In this document: piece after piece, positions 1 to 8,936 of the stretch
Layout: every line of letters starts with the position of its first letter
Numbering within the stretch: the first letter of the stretch is position 1
Origin: Cyanophora paradoxa
Taxonomy: Eukaryota > Glaucocystophyceae > Cyanophorales > Cyanophoraceae
Direction of reading: 5' to 3'
NCBI GenBank assembly: GCA_004431415.1
Contig: QPMI01000415.1
Coordinates: forward strand, 124,001 to 188,000
Length of the DNA stretch: 64,000 bases
Program-made: the position numbers and the translations under genes
The notes under the pieces: model-generated
What the model was told of the DNA's origin: nothing
Seen by the model: only the letters and a program-made list of their open reading frames with translations
Database searches by the model: none

Positions 1-147
1 TGGTAAAGTGAAAGTCAGCTGCGCACGCACTGGCAATGATCATCATGGCACACGCATGTGGGACCCGGGAACATGTGTGCCGCACGTGCGCTCAAACGCC
101 GCTCACTGAGTCAGAGTCACTGAGCCGATTCTCAGAGACTTAGACTT

Positions 148-405
148 TACCGTGCCACGGTGTAACACTTAAGTAATGCGCGCATTTAAGTAATGCGGTC
201 CCAAATTAACTGTAGTAATGCGCTTTCCGCTGGCAAAACGCATTAATTTGGGGCCGCATTAATATCCAAACGCTCGGAAACTGCTGTATGTGCCCCCCTA
301 TCGCAACCAATTGCAAAAAGCTGCAAATCGCATTAATTCGGTGCCGCATTAATAGCCATTATACTATGATTATAGGGGGTCCGGGTCCAGAAACGCATTA
401 ATTAC
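148..405. repeat. Diverged MITE-like repeat, copy A
   Basis: The segment begins TACCGTG, runs through AACACTTAAGTAATGCG and carries several CGCATTAAT / ATTAATGCG boxes. Its interior aligns by eye with copy B at 459-722 (both contain a stretch like CTGGCAAAACGCATTAATT and a run of C near the middle). The right end is degraded, so the boundary is approximate. No ORF is supported here. Confidence 0.5.
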
Positions 406-458
406 TGGCACATCATGGCATGTAGCGTCCCTGCGGCGAGCCTCGGAGAATCGGAGAC

Positions 459-722
459 TACCGTAGAACACTTAAGTGAGTAATGTGCACACTTCATTAA
501 TGCGCCCCCTAATTAATGCGTTTTCTGCTGGCAAAACGCATTAATTCGGGGGCGCATTAATATCGAAACGCTAAGAAAACTGCGGTAAGTACCCCCCTAA
601 CCCAGGCAGAAAGCTCCAAAACGCATTTATTTGGGGGCGCATTATTTCCCAAGTGAGGGGTCCGGGACCCCGGGTCCAAGAACGCATTAATATCGGGCGC
701 ATTAATTAAGTGTTTTACGGTA
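459..722. mobile_element. MITE-like element, copy B, TA-flanked
   Basis: About 264 bp. The left end reads TACCGTAGAACACTTAAG and the right end is the inverse, CTTAATTAAGTGTTTTACGGTA in two halves, giving imperfect terminal inverted repeats of about 17 bp. If the outer TA is counted as target, the element is CCGTA...TACGG inside a TA duplication, as in Tc1/mariner-type MITEs. There is no coding capacity. The interior has repeated GCGCATTAAT boxes in both orientations. The superfamily assignment is inference. Confidence 0.55.
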
Positions 723-915
723 GCGCTACCGGTACACGCCGTATGCGCAGGCTCCCGGTACTGGCTGGCACTAGGCCTGGCTCAGGCCCTGAGTCTGGGG
801 CCTGAGGGCCTGGCCATCTGCCAATGGCCATGGGCCGCCAGGCGCAGGCTGACTCAGTTAGGCTGGCACAGCCGGCGCCTGGCGCCGGCAGGTTGCTGAT
901 GAGCCTAGTTACCAG

Positions 916-1092
916 TACCGTGTAATACTTAATTACCGCGCTGACATAACTACTGCGCTACCATATTACTGCGCTCAAAAATTTTAGAACGCAGTAATAT
1001 TTGGTAGCGCAGTATTACCCCCTTTCCTAACAAATAACATGTTTTCGAATTCTGAGGTCGACGGAACGCAGTAATTTGATAGCGCAGTAAAG
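916..1092. repeat. Diverged MITE-like repeat, copy C
   Basis: It begins TACCGTGTAATACTTAATTA, like the ends of copies A and B. It carries the same layout with GCAGTAAT / ATTACTGCG boxes replacing the ATTAATGCG boxes. This looks like an older or separate subfamily. The boundaries are approximate. Confidence 0.4.
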
Positions 1093-1372
1093 CGCCTACC
1101 CGCGCAGAAAAGTTTGCTCCTCGTCGTTCTAGTGTGACTAGTACTTCTGCGTCGACGTCCTTGAGCTCTTATACTCCTTCTCCTGTGCTCGTTCTAGATC
1201 TCCTTATCCGATGATCTTTTGCGTTCTTCTAGATCTGATCGTGTCCCTTCTCGTGATCATTCGCCCCACGTGCACCGTAGTCTCTCAAAAGAAAAGTTTT
1301 AAGAGTTTTTAAAACGCGTTAATTTGGTACCGCGGTATTTTGCTCAGAGGAGGGCCATTTTTGAAACCGCGT

Positions 1373-1407
1373 GTGGGTACGCCCACCGTAGATTTTAAAA
1401 AAAAAAA
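1373..1407 (+). repeat. SINE 3' tail fragment
   Basis: GTGGGTACGCCCACCGTAGA followed by TTTT and a run of A. The same 3' segment ends the longer element at 2040-2214, so this is the 3' end of a second, truncated or highly diverged copy. Confidence 0.5.
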
Positions 1408-1650
1408 GGTCCGGCCTACGGTATACAGTAGCATTAATATTACTTGAATGCATCATCATTATCAACGGTGGAGAATGCGCACTGCGGCAGAGCCTCGGAG
1501 CTTTGAATCATGATCATGATACCAGGTAAGCCTCGGAGGCTCAGCCGGCTCAGCCCGGCTGGCGGCGGCGTGGCACTGGCACTGCGGCAGATGGCGGCGT
1601 AAGGCACTGCGGCAGCTGGCGGCGTGGCACCCGGCCCGGCCATAACAAAT

Positions 1651-1857
1651 CGGAAAGCCTTGGAGCCTCCGAGGCTCGAGCCTCGGAGCTCAGCGGCTAG
1701 CGCTCAGCCTGGATTCCTGGAACTTCGGAAGAGCGAACCGCCAAAAAAGTCGGAAAGCCGCCGATCGATAATAATGATTCGATATATCCCATCATCCTTG
1801 AAGCCTCCGAAGCTCGACTCGGCGAGCTCAGTCTGGAAGAGCGAACCGCCAAAAACA
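1651..1857. repeat. Diverged tandem duplication, about 110 bp unit
   Basis: Two units share GAGCGAACCGCCAAAAA (near 1733 and 1843) and a preceding block rich in GCCTCCGAGGCTCG. No protein-coding signature is seen. It lies between the MITE cluster and the SINE. Confidence 0.4.
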
Positions 1858-2039
1858 ATATTGAAATCTGTCACGAATTTCCGACTATATAGACTATATA
1901 GACCATTGCTAGTAGCCAAAGACTCTTTAGACAGTGAATTGTAGGATTGCTCTTTTAGCCGATGATAAATTGCCGGACCGTAATACACAATATTACCATA
2001 ATACACATATATCAAATGTGGGGACGACACAATAAGTAC

Positions 2040-2214
2040 GCGCTTTTGGCGTAGTGGTATTAGGTCGTGCTACGACCTCCCGGATTTCCGGGTTCGGCTC
2101 CTGCTGTTTCCGCTTCGTTGTACTTCGAACCCTCGTGGTTCCCGATACTGTGACTTGTATCCTCGTTGTGTACTACGAGTGGGTACGCCCACCGTAGATT
2201 TTTATAAAAAAAAA
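2040..2214 (+). mobile_element. tRNA-derived SINE
   Basis: About 175 bp. An A-box-like sequence TGGCGTAGTGGT (2047-2058) and a B-box-like sequence GGTTCGGCTCC (2091-2101) are spaced as in an internal Pol III promoter. A 7-bp hairpin lies between them (AGGTCGT GCT ACGACCT). The 3' end is GGGTACGCCCACCGTAGATT plus an A-rich tail. The element is bracketed by an imperfect direct repeat, GACACAATAAGTAC (2026-2039) and GACATAATAAAGTA (2215-2228), as expected for LINE-mediated insertion. It does not fold as a functional tRNA, because the T-stem does not pair. Confidence 0.6.
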
Positions 2215-2719
2215 GACATAATAAAGTATGGAGCGTCTCTCTCAAAAAAGACATAATTTCGGGACGATATAATAAAGTACAGATCTTTACATTCTGCATT
2301 ACGGTATATATATAGCCGAGAGGCCGAATTCGGCAATCTTACATGTACAGTGCTAGTGTCTAGACACCGTCGGACTGTGGCCGGTAATTCACCAAAAAGC
2401 AAATACTGTAAGACTCTTATTATACTATTATAGACGGGTTTAAAATTAGACGTTCGCTTTTTAAGCCGATGTTAGACGAACTGCTGCCTACTCGAGCTCT
2501 AAACATGTACAGGCAGTAAGTACTATAGTATACCCCGTTCGGGCACATTCGGCGGGGATTAAGTTAGACGAATGGGTTACCTGAGAACTTACCTCGTTTA
2601 TCCGCGCCTACATTTTAATACCCGTCTAAAATAATAGCCTTACAGTATTTATACGGTAGTATCGAGCAGTCCGACGGTCCTGCGAGCGAGACTGAGCCAG
2701 TGCCAGGCTGAACTTCGGA

Positions 2720-2803
2720 ATCCAGAGTCCTGACTCCTGACCCTCGGACTCCTGAGTCCTGAGTCCTGACTCCTGAGTCCTGACTCCTGACTCCTGAGCC
2801 TAG
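2720..2803. repeat. Short tandem repeat of (A)CTCCTGAGTCCTG type
   Basis: Alternating GACTCCTGA and GAGTCCTGA units repeat about eight times. This is low-complexity sequence in the intergenic spacer upstream of the kelch gene. No function is inferred. Confidence 0.6.
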
Positions 2804-3089
2804 TAGTATAGCTGTACCGGGTAGCCTAGCCCTAGTAGTAGCTACGTACACACTACCGGGGTAGGCAAAGCTGCTTAATCAAAAGCTAGAGGTGTGCTCC
2901 AAGCCTGCAGCGTGCTTGAAGAACGTATAAACAGGAAACAACGCTGTTGTTGCCAGACAGCTGTGCCCGCATGCACGGTGCACCGTCAGGATTGAACTGA
3001 CGTGGATGCGCTATAGCTAGCTGCAGCAGCGCATGCGTGGCGGCAGCAGTATCAATAGGTTCTCTTCCTTCAAATTCGAATTCGCCCCC

Positions 3090-4796
3090 ATGCATATGCA
3101 CACGTATAAGTATACGCCTTCCGGAACTCGAAGCTCAAGTGTCCGCTCCACCGGTTTGCTGCTTCTCGTGATGCTGTGCTTGGGGCTTCGAATTCGGGCA
3201 TCAGACGCGCGTGCGTACCATTGCATACGTACACATATGTATGCGCGTCGACGTGACCGTTAACGTTGGATCCGGATCCCGGACTTCGACAAGCGCAGAA
3301 TCTACAAGTAAGCCCCCTTCGTCAAAGCCTGCACAAGTCGTTCAGAGCGACGTGGCCACCACGAACGCTCCAAGTGGAATCAGCAAGGCGGCTGGCACAT
3401 TCTTTCGGACAGCGAACGGGAGCGCAGCTCTGCTGCTCGTCGGTTCAGCGTCTCATAACCAGATTTGGACGCTGGCTCAAAAGAACGCCAGCGCATTCGA
3501 ATGGACACAAAGGAACGAACTCGACGCAGGCATGAACATTATCACTGAAAACGTCACAAATCCAAGCGTCACATTGTCCGCCTGTGTGTGGTATGCGCAT
3601 CTACAGCCGGCGTGGCTGCTCTAGATCTGCACGTGCACCGACCGCGAATCGATCGCGATCGCGGTTTGCCGGCGCTCTGCGCCGAACTAATATAATTATA
3701 TACATATATATAACAGGGACGGGGGCAACAACGGCTACATCTACTGCTCAGGTGGAAAGATCAATAACAGCACAACGAACGTGAACTCCACGGACAAAGT
3801 TTGGCGGATGGGCAAGCTTCTAATCTTACATTGAAATGGCTGGCTTCAATCGCGAGCCGACGCTGTCCCTGCTTGCAGACACGACGCTGACCTCGATGAC
3901 GGTATTTGTGAACCCAATGCCAGCAAAAGTTCATGGTCATTGCATGGTTCGCGGCAAATGATCGCTCTGCGATTTCTGTACTGTAGCTAACCAGTACTTC
4001 ATTTCGATCTTGCAGGCTCTTCTCAACAATCAAACTCTGTTCGTGGCTTTCGGCTCCGGACCTGATGGGCCGCTCACAAAGCTCTACTGGTGGGCATGGA
4101 TATGTGCCGATGAGCTTGACTCTCCGTGATCTTTCTGACATCGATATCGATTGTCGCAGGTACGACGTGTCGCAGGGCGATCAGGGTTCCTGGAATGTTT
4201 GTGCGCTGAATATATATTAGACCGATTGCGAGGCTGATGAGTGATGACGGTACTAATATTAAATATCGATGACAGCCAATAGCACAGTTGCGGCGGGCCC
4301 GCGCGAAGGCGCTACGTGCAACCTATTTCGTGCGTTTGCTTTTCGATCTTCTGCGTGCACGTGGATACGGCGGCAATGCTCTGCGCTTCAGAGGGCAGGC
4401 TGTACGTGCTAGGCGGCAGGCGGCCGGAGATCAACGATAACGGAACAGTCACCAAGGCCTTCATGCTCCATGACCTCTGGGTGGCGGACCTCATGTCCGC
4501 CAGCAAAAGTTTCAGTCTGGTCGCATCGGACTTTGTGCTGGATTCCGTGGGAGCCGGCCTCGTCGGCTGCGGAGCCTGGCAGGTCCTCGTCCTCATGTGA
4601 GCTCTAGATCTCGCCATCCACGTGCTTTGTCGTTCGAAGGGCGAGACTTGAGCTTCAATTTTGTTCTAACGTGCAGGTCTCATAATGGTACCGGTGTCCG
4701 AGACATGCAGCAGGGCCCCATCATGCAATACCGGGTGCGCATTCAAGTCATAGAGCTCGAGTTTCCGATCGCGAACCGGAGTCACACCCCGGCACA
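3090..4796 (+). CDS. Kelch-repeat / FN3-like type I membrane protein, 5' part (interrupted by the virus)
   Basis: Five-prime exons of a host surface protein. The start at 3090 (or 3033, in frame) gives a signal peptide with hydrophobic core GLLLLVMLCLGL and a cleavage-like site RASDA. Phase-consistent exons: 3090-3210, 3299-3590, 3717-3811, 3879-3901 (23 nt), 4016-4089, 4160-4196, one ending near 4592, then 4677-4796. The intron after 3811 starts GCAAGC and is a GC-AG intron; the others are GT-AG. The predicted protein has kelch-like strands such as GYIYCSGGK, LFVAFGSG, KLYWYDVSQGDQGSWN and GRLYVLGGR, which normally form a beta-propeller. The last exon is open across GGCACA and stops shortly inside the viral TIR. 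The exact 5' edge of the exon carrying RLYVLGG is unresolved. Partner and ligand are unknown. Confidence 0.75.
4791..4796 (+). repeat. Target-site duplication, left copy (GGCACA)
   Basis: GGCACA immediately abuts the left TIR start (GCTCGCATGGGGG at 4797). The identical hexamer abuts the right TIR end at 31077. Six-bp duplications are the hallmark of Polinton/Maverick-type insertion by retroviral-type integrases. Confidence 0.93.
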
Positions 4797-5659
4797 GCTC
4801 GCATGGGGGTGAGCCCCACCAATTGTGCGACCTTCCCGCGACCATTTTCAATAAGCACATTTTCAGCATCACGAATCTCAGTCACAAAATCACAAATTCG
4901 CACTGAGCCACACTACATTTTTCAAACATCTAACCCCTCCTTACTGAAACCAATCACAAAAACCTACATATAATCTTTTCTCTAATTCCTTACCATTCCC
5001 AGTAAGCCCTTAAACCCTCCCTCGATTTCTCAGTAAGGACAGTAAGACCCCTATTTTTACGAAATGTTCCCGATCGTTTCCGGACTGTTTTCAGTTAGCC
5101 AAATTGAAAAATCAAGGTGAGCCCCACCAATTAAACAAGTGATCCCCACTTAAAGACTTCCCGATAATATACTGTAACAATGGCAAGCGATCAAGTAACT
5201 CTACCTGAGAGTAAGCAATGCAATGTATGCAACAAGGTAAAACCGGCATCGAGTTATACATTGCAAAAGGGTAGCTCAGGAAGTATACTTTTGAATTGGA
5301 GATGCAAAGTCTGCGAACGTGACTATCGCAATTACCTTTATCATTTCGTGTTAAAAACGCGTCCGAAAATCGAAGTGCAATCGAAGGTATGCTCGCACTG
5401 CAAGATTGAAAAGCCTGCAAGCGAGTATAATAAAAAACAAAGCACAAAGGATGGTCTCTACTATCAATGCCGAGAATGTTATAGTAAAACTCGTAAGAGT
5501 TAAAACCGAATTGCACTTTATCTATTCTTTTTAAAGCAAGTTTGTGCATGAGCAAGCATGCCGAAAATGCCCACCTGCACAAACTCGCGACTTCAATCGA
5601 AATGTTCCATTTAATGCACTGGAACCACTCGCGCCCCGCCCACTATGCAAGATACATGC
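4797..5659 (+). repeat. Left terminal inverted repeat (863 bp)
   Basis: It starts GCTCGCATGGGGGTGAGCCC and ends CAAGATACATGC. The reverse complement is 30214-31076, and the lengths are equal in the stretches compared. The outer part is non-coding (4797-5179); the inner part holds a small zinc-ribbon gene. Inside the TIR, a GGTGAGCCCCACCAATT block occurs at the tip and again near 5117, and may be a terminal-protein or replication recognition site (inference). Confidence 0.93.
5180..5503 (+). CDS. Double zinc-ribbon protein, left TIR copy
   Basis: 107 aa with two matching halves, each with a CxxC...CxxC set: C14/C17 with C42/C45, and C71/C74 with C97/C100. Each first knuckle is followed by a K-P-A-S-(S/E)-Y signature. 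Similar knuckles occur in HNH/endonuclease VII-type nucleases and phage zinc-ribbon proteins, but no HNH catalytic set is visible, so DNA binding is the safer inference. Because the gene lies inside the TIR, the virus carries two identical copies, one at each end and transcribed inward. The TIR location suggests a role at genome termini (replication, integration or early regulation), but this is unproven. Confidence 0.75.
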   Translation: MASDQVTLPESKQCNVCNKVKPASSYTLQKGSSGSILLNWRCKVCERDYRNYLYHFVLKTRPKIEVQSKVCSHCKIEKPASEYNKKQSTKDGLYYQCRECYSKTRKS

Positions 5660-5709
5660 AAACAACATGCGAGATACATATATAAATTGTTTTTCTCTTC
5701 CTATAATAA

Positions 5710-6519
5710 ATGAAGACTCACTTTTACCATAAATATACCGGCAACAAGTATAATGAAATGGATACGATCTATCCATATATCGATTTAGAAGGAATTAATA
5801 AAGTTATAGAACCGTTTTGTGGTTCAGGTGCTTGTAGTTTCTATCTTTGGGAAAAGCATAAAGACCGGTTTGATTATTATATGAATGATAACGACGAAAC
5901 CCATACCCTTTTTTTGAATACAATGAAAGACCCAGACAATAAAGTTAAACTCTTAGAGAGTCTTAAACAGTTCGAAGCAGTAAGCAATATAGAAGAGCAT
6001 AAAGAAGTCTATAAGAAGTTTCTACAACATGATCGTAAAGATGCAATGGATTACTTAGCTCACCATTTCTATCTTCTTAAAAACAGCGTTTTAAATGTTA
6101 AAACCCTCCGTGATTTCAAAAAACGAAACGTGAAGGTGAGTCCATATACAACTCTTAAAAAGAAGATACCTTACGATGATTTTATTAAAGGAGCCAGCCT
6201 ATCCCATGGGGATTTTCGCGATATTGTAGCCAAATATAGAGATGATGAAGCGGCTTTTATATTTCTCGATCCTCCATACGTAAACAGCAATAATGACTTT
6301 TACGAAAATGTAGAATTCGATTTAGAAACCTTCTTTTTGGATTTGGAAGACCTATTTAAGACAGCGAAATGCAAGGTTATGATGGTTGTAAATGATGCTC
6401 TTTTAATGAAACTCCTATTTAAACCCTATATTCGCCATACGTATGGCAAAGTGTATGGTATAACAAAACGAAAAAGGAACCATATCATAATGACTAACTA
6501 TGAACTTGGTGAAAAATAA
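5710..6519 (+). CDS. Dam-type DNA adenine-N6 methyltransferase (MethyltransfD12)
   Basis: 269 aa, about the usual Dam length. An N-terminal TGNK stretch is followed by AdoMet-binding motif I EPFCGSG (residues 34-40). Catalytic motif IV is DPPY at residues 187-190, in FIFLDPPYVNSN, diagnostic of amino-methyltransferases of the alpha group. It presumably methylates adenine in viral (possibly host) DNA in the nucleus. No dedicated restriction enzyme is found beside it, so it is probably an orphan methylase. The start codon is preceded directly by CTATAATAA (5701-5709), matching the A/T-rich start-proximal motif of other viral genes. It is the first gene inside the left TIR and is followed by 245 bp without a recognisable gene. 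Confidence 0.88.
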   Translation: MKTHFYHKYTGNKYNEMDTIYPYIDLEGINKVIEPFCGSGACSFYLWEKHKDRFDYYMNDNDETHTLFLNTMKDPDNKVKLLESLKQFEAVSNIEEHKEVYKKFLQHDRKDAMDYLAHHFYLLKNSVLNVKTLRDFKKRNVKVSPYTTLKKKIPYDDFIKGASLSHGDFRDIVAKYRDDEAAFIFLDPPYVNSNNDFYENVEFDLETFFLDLEDLFKTAKCKVMMVVNDALLMKLLFKPYIRHTYGKVYGITKRKRNHIIMTNYELGEK

Positions 6520-6764
6520 CGACTCAGTCATATATATATTTCGTATATATGTCCGAACCTCCGTGTGTGTGATCCCGCACAACTTTGAATTTTTTGTGTT
6601 TTTTTTGTTTTTTTCGAAACCGCCACGCAAACCGACAAATCACTGCATCTCTTCACCAACTCATCGCCTTGCAAAACCAAAAATAGCGCCGTGACCGTCT
6701 TGACGAGGCTAACACGACCATGTAAGTATCATAGGGTCATTAAATATTTGTTTTATAATTAATA

Positions 6765-7157
6765 ATGGATTCCCGATACCGCGGCTACCACGTTATGCTC
6801 GACTATATAACCGAGCCGTTTACTGAGTCCCCGGAGGCATGCGCCGAGTGGATCACAGCGAACCTATCGCAATATATCACAGATCGCAATATGCGCATCG
6901 TGCATCAGCACACTTGCATTTTCGATGGCTCTATTTCCCCTCCCGGTTTCGCGATTGGCTTTCTATTAGATGAGTCGCATGCCACAGCTCACTCTTATAG
7001 CGACCAGGGGCTATTAGCGATCGATATCTTTACATGCGGGTCAAATGCCGAAGCGAAGACAATGGGTATAGCACAGGACATTAACGATCTCATACAGGAA
7101 AGGCTGAAAGTGCGAAAGTGGGACTTACAGGTCGAGCAAAGGTTCCCAATTTCATAA
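6765..7157 (+). CDS. S-adenosylmethionine decarboxylase-like proenzyme (SpeD/AdoMetDC family)
   Basis: 130 aa, the length of the short prokaryotic-type SpeD proenzyme. Near the N-terminus GYHVMLD resembles the SpeD G-x-H-x-x-x-D start. The central LLDESHATAHSYSDQG matches the self-processing segment: E70-S71 is the expected cleavage and pyruvoyl-forming site, with H72 next to it. H76 and C91 (in DIFTCG) correspond to the processing histidine and the catalytic cysteine. AdoMet decarboxylase makes decarboxylated AdoMet for spermidine and spermine; some SpeD relatives decarboxylate arginine or ornithine instead. It lies between the Dam methylase, which uses AdoMet, and the replication block. Possible roles are polyamine supply for DNA condensation or lowering of the AdoMet pool. 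The family call is firm by motif; the substrate is not. Confidence 0.82.
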   Translation: MDSRYRGYHVMLDYITEPFTESPEACAEWITANLSQYITDRNMRIVHQHTCIFDGSISPPGFAIGFLLDESHATAHSYSDQGLLAIDIFTCGSNAEAKTMGIAQDINDLIQERLKVRKWDLQVEQRFPIS

Positions 7158-7182
7158 AAAATGAAAAAAACGACAGATATAT

Positions 7183-7497
7183 TTAATGCTCCTTGATCGG
7201 AAACTTGCCCATTAGCGGGTGATCGAGACCCATGACATACCAGGATTTCATAACGGGATCCCAGCGGGCTTTCTCAGCCTTCGCTTGATCCTTAAATTCA
7301 TAAGGAATATCGAGATAAACCTTCACGTTTCTTTGATACACTTGCTCATAGCTTAAAGTCTTGAACTGAGAGCATAGGGGGTGATCTTTCTGTGTCACAT
7401 ACCAGCAAGAATTCTCGGGATCCCACTTTCCACCGAGGGATTTCGCAACGTTCTTTTTATCATAGGGAATATCAACATAATGCTTTTCACCCTCCAT
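7183..7497 (-). CDS. Tandem DUF5710-like protein
   Basis: 104 aa made of two copies of a short domain. Repeat 1 has VDIPYDKK...GGKWDPENSCWYV (about 7-34) and repeat 2 has LDIPYEFKD...ARWDPVMKSWYV (about 62-88). The pattern (L/V)D(I/V)PY...K..G..WD....WYV is that of DUF5710, a small domain often attached to plasmid or phage primases, topoisomerases and other DNA-processing proteins. A nucleic-acid-related role fits its place downstream of the integrase and polymerase, but no activity is known. It has its own promoter-like motif at 7512-7530. Confidence 0.7.
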   Translation of the reverse strand: MEGEKHYVDIPYDKKNVAKSLGGKWDPENSCWYVTQKDHPLCSQFKTLSYEQVYQRNVKVYLDIPYEFKDQAKAEKARWDPVMKSWYVMGLDHPLMGKFPIKEH

Positions 7498-7511
7498 CTC
7501 TTTTATATTTA

Positions 7512-7530
7512 CCGGAGAAAATAATTTCGG
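7512..7530 (-). promoter_or_regulatory. Viral promoter-like motif, copy 1
   Basis: Plus strand CCGGAGAAAATAATTTCGG, so TATTTTCTCCGG on the transcribed strand, 14 nt upstream of the start at 7497. The same 19 bp recur exactly at 13271-13289. Shorter matches lie at 13839-13851 and 14420-14430, all just upstream of minus-strand viral genes. Confidence 0.65.
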
Positions 7531-7536
7531 GGTTTG

Positions 7537-8918
7537 TTATGAACGAGATGACCGAAGAATGCGCGTAGTAGGGGCTGTGTAGCTTGCGCTCTGATTCTTG
7601 AACGATTTATACCACCTCTGACTGTTTACCTCTGAGAGCTTCTCAGTTCCCGCGATCGTTAGTTTAGCGAGCTCTCTCAGCGCCCTCTTTGTCTTTTCTG
7701 CGCGATCTTCCAATAAAGCCCCTTTCGGAACACTTGCGGCGACATCTATGCCTTCCTTTTGAACCTGCCGGATCGAAGCTGCCTCTACATCAGCCGCTAA
7801 AATAGCGTTGCCTGATGGCTCCACCACAGCCTCGACCTCTGTAATGATTTGCAATTCGTGCGGCTTAAAAAGCTTCGGCATAACGTTCCCCGCTGCATCT
7901 TGCACCTCTATCGCGTTTCCTCTCCTTCCCGCAATTTTGTAGACCTCTCGGCTATACCTTTGAGTCGCCCCTTTATCGAATTTTGATCTCGGCAATAACA
8001 GGCGGACGTGGAGACCCGGCTTAAAGTCGCTGAATATATCCTTTACGATTGTGTTCTTCCTTGAAATAATAGCCGCTCGGATCCGCTCCATATCAGAAAG
8101 CTTAACATCTGCGGGTTTCATTCCTATGGTTCTGTGAATGGTGTTATTATAATTGAAAACGAAGTCGTCCAGCTTGTCCATAAACCGCACAGTATTATAT
8201 GCGACACAGTAATTGTTTATCATCGTTTTTAGGGTCAAATGAAAGCGATTCATTATTCCCAGCGAAGTGTGATCTCCGACCTGTTTAAAGCGGTGCTCTA
8301 TTCCATTGCTTTTAACGACCTCCTGAAACTCCTTCGCGATGAATTCTGAGCCGTTATCTGTCTCCAATCGAATCATCGGAGCCGGGAGCTCTGTAAGCAT
8401 CTCCGCAAAAGCGGCGGCAACACTTGCGCCCTCTTTGTTCTTTAACTTCTTGGCATATGCTTTTCGGCTTGTCATCTCGATGAGAGTAAGGACTGCAATG
8501 TAGCCGGAATTATAGCTGCCATATGAGAGATAAAAGATGAGATCGGCTTGGTAGCACCACGGCGGGGCTGTGATGGGAATAAAAGCTGTTTGGGTCGGTG
8601 CGGGGGCTTCTTGTTGATCTGCATAAATTCTTGTTTCGCTGCGACATCTTGCACTTCTTTTAATGTGAGGGTCTTGTCCTCTTTTCTCAGCTCTTCGTAT
8701 ATCGCGGACGGGTTCTTAAAACCTGTCTTCGGGTCATACATGCGTCGCACGATCTTAGAGGACGGGTTAGCAATGCTAAAAGGAACATCTCCTAATAAAT
8801 TTGATTTTGCTTGGCGTTTTGTGATTTTTTGGGGGACTTGCTCAGTTTCAGGAACCGCGATAGGTAGAATGGTGGTCTCCGTTTCCTCGCCCGCTACCCT
8901 TCTGACGATCCGTGACAT
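7537..8918 (-). pseudogene. Retroviral-type (rve) integrase, split by a frameshift
   Basis: Two overlapping reading frames make one integrase. The N-terminal part (8918-8472, 148 aa in frame) holds a basic region and ends out of frame. The C-terminal part (312 aa as an ORF from 8475) has the core. The conserved APPWCYQADL segment, with the first catalytic Asp, lies near 8550 in the second frame but upstream of its first ATG. The two frames differ by -1 and the switch point is near 8590-8610. No canonical slippery heptamer is visible there, so a 1-nt loss (or sequencing error) is likelier than programmed frameshifting. The second catalytic Asp is in ETDNGSEF (D40 of the downstream ORF). Exactly 35 residues later, where Glu is expected, is Asn (N76 in GIMNRF). 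The protein would have inserted the virus and made the 6-bp TSD. As read here it is probably inactive. Confidence 0.82.
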
Positions 8919-8936
8919 TCTTCTAATTAACCCTGT

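Noticed and set aside
5112-5582. 156-codon frame opposite the left TIR zinc-ribbon gene (and its mirror at 30291-30761)
   Set aside because: It is the antisense shadow of the zinc-ribbon gene, with no family features. The CxxC pattern on the other strand is the better gene.
8472-8650. Programmed -1 ribosomal frameshift in the integrase
   Set aside because: The frame relation is right, but no X XXY YYZ heptamer in the correct phase and no clear downstream pseudoknot were found. The same kind of break in the patatin gene makes mutation or sequence error likelier.
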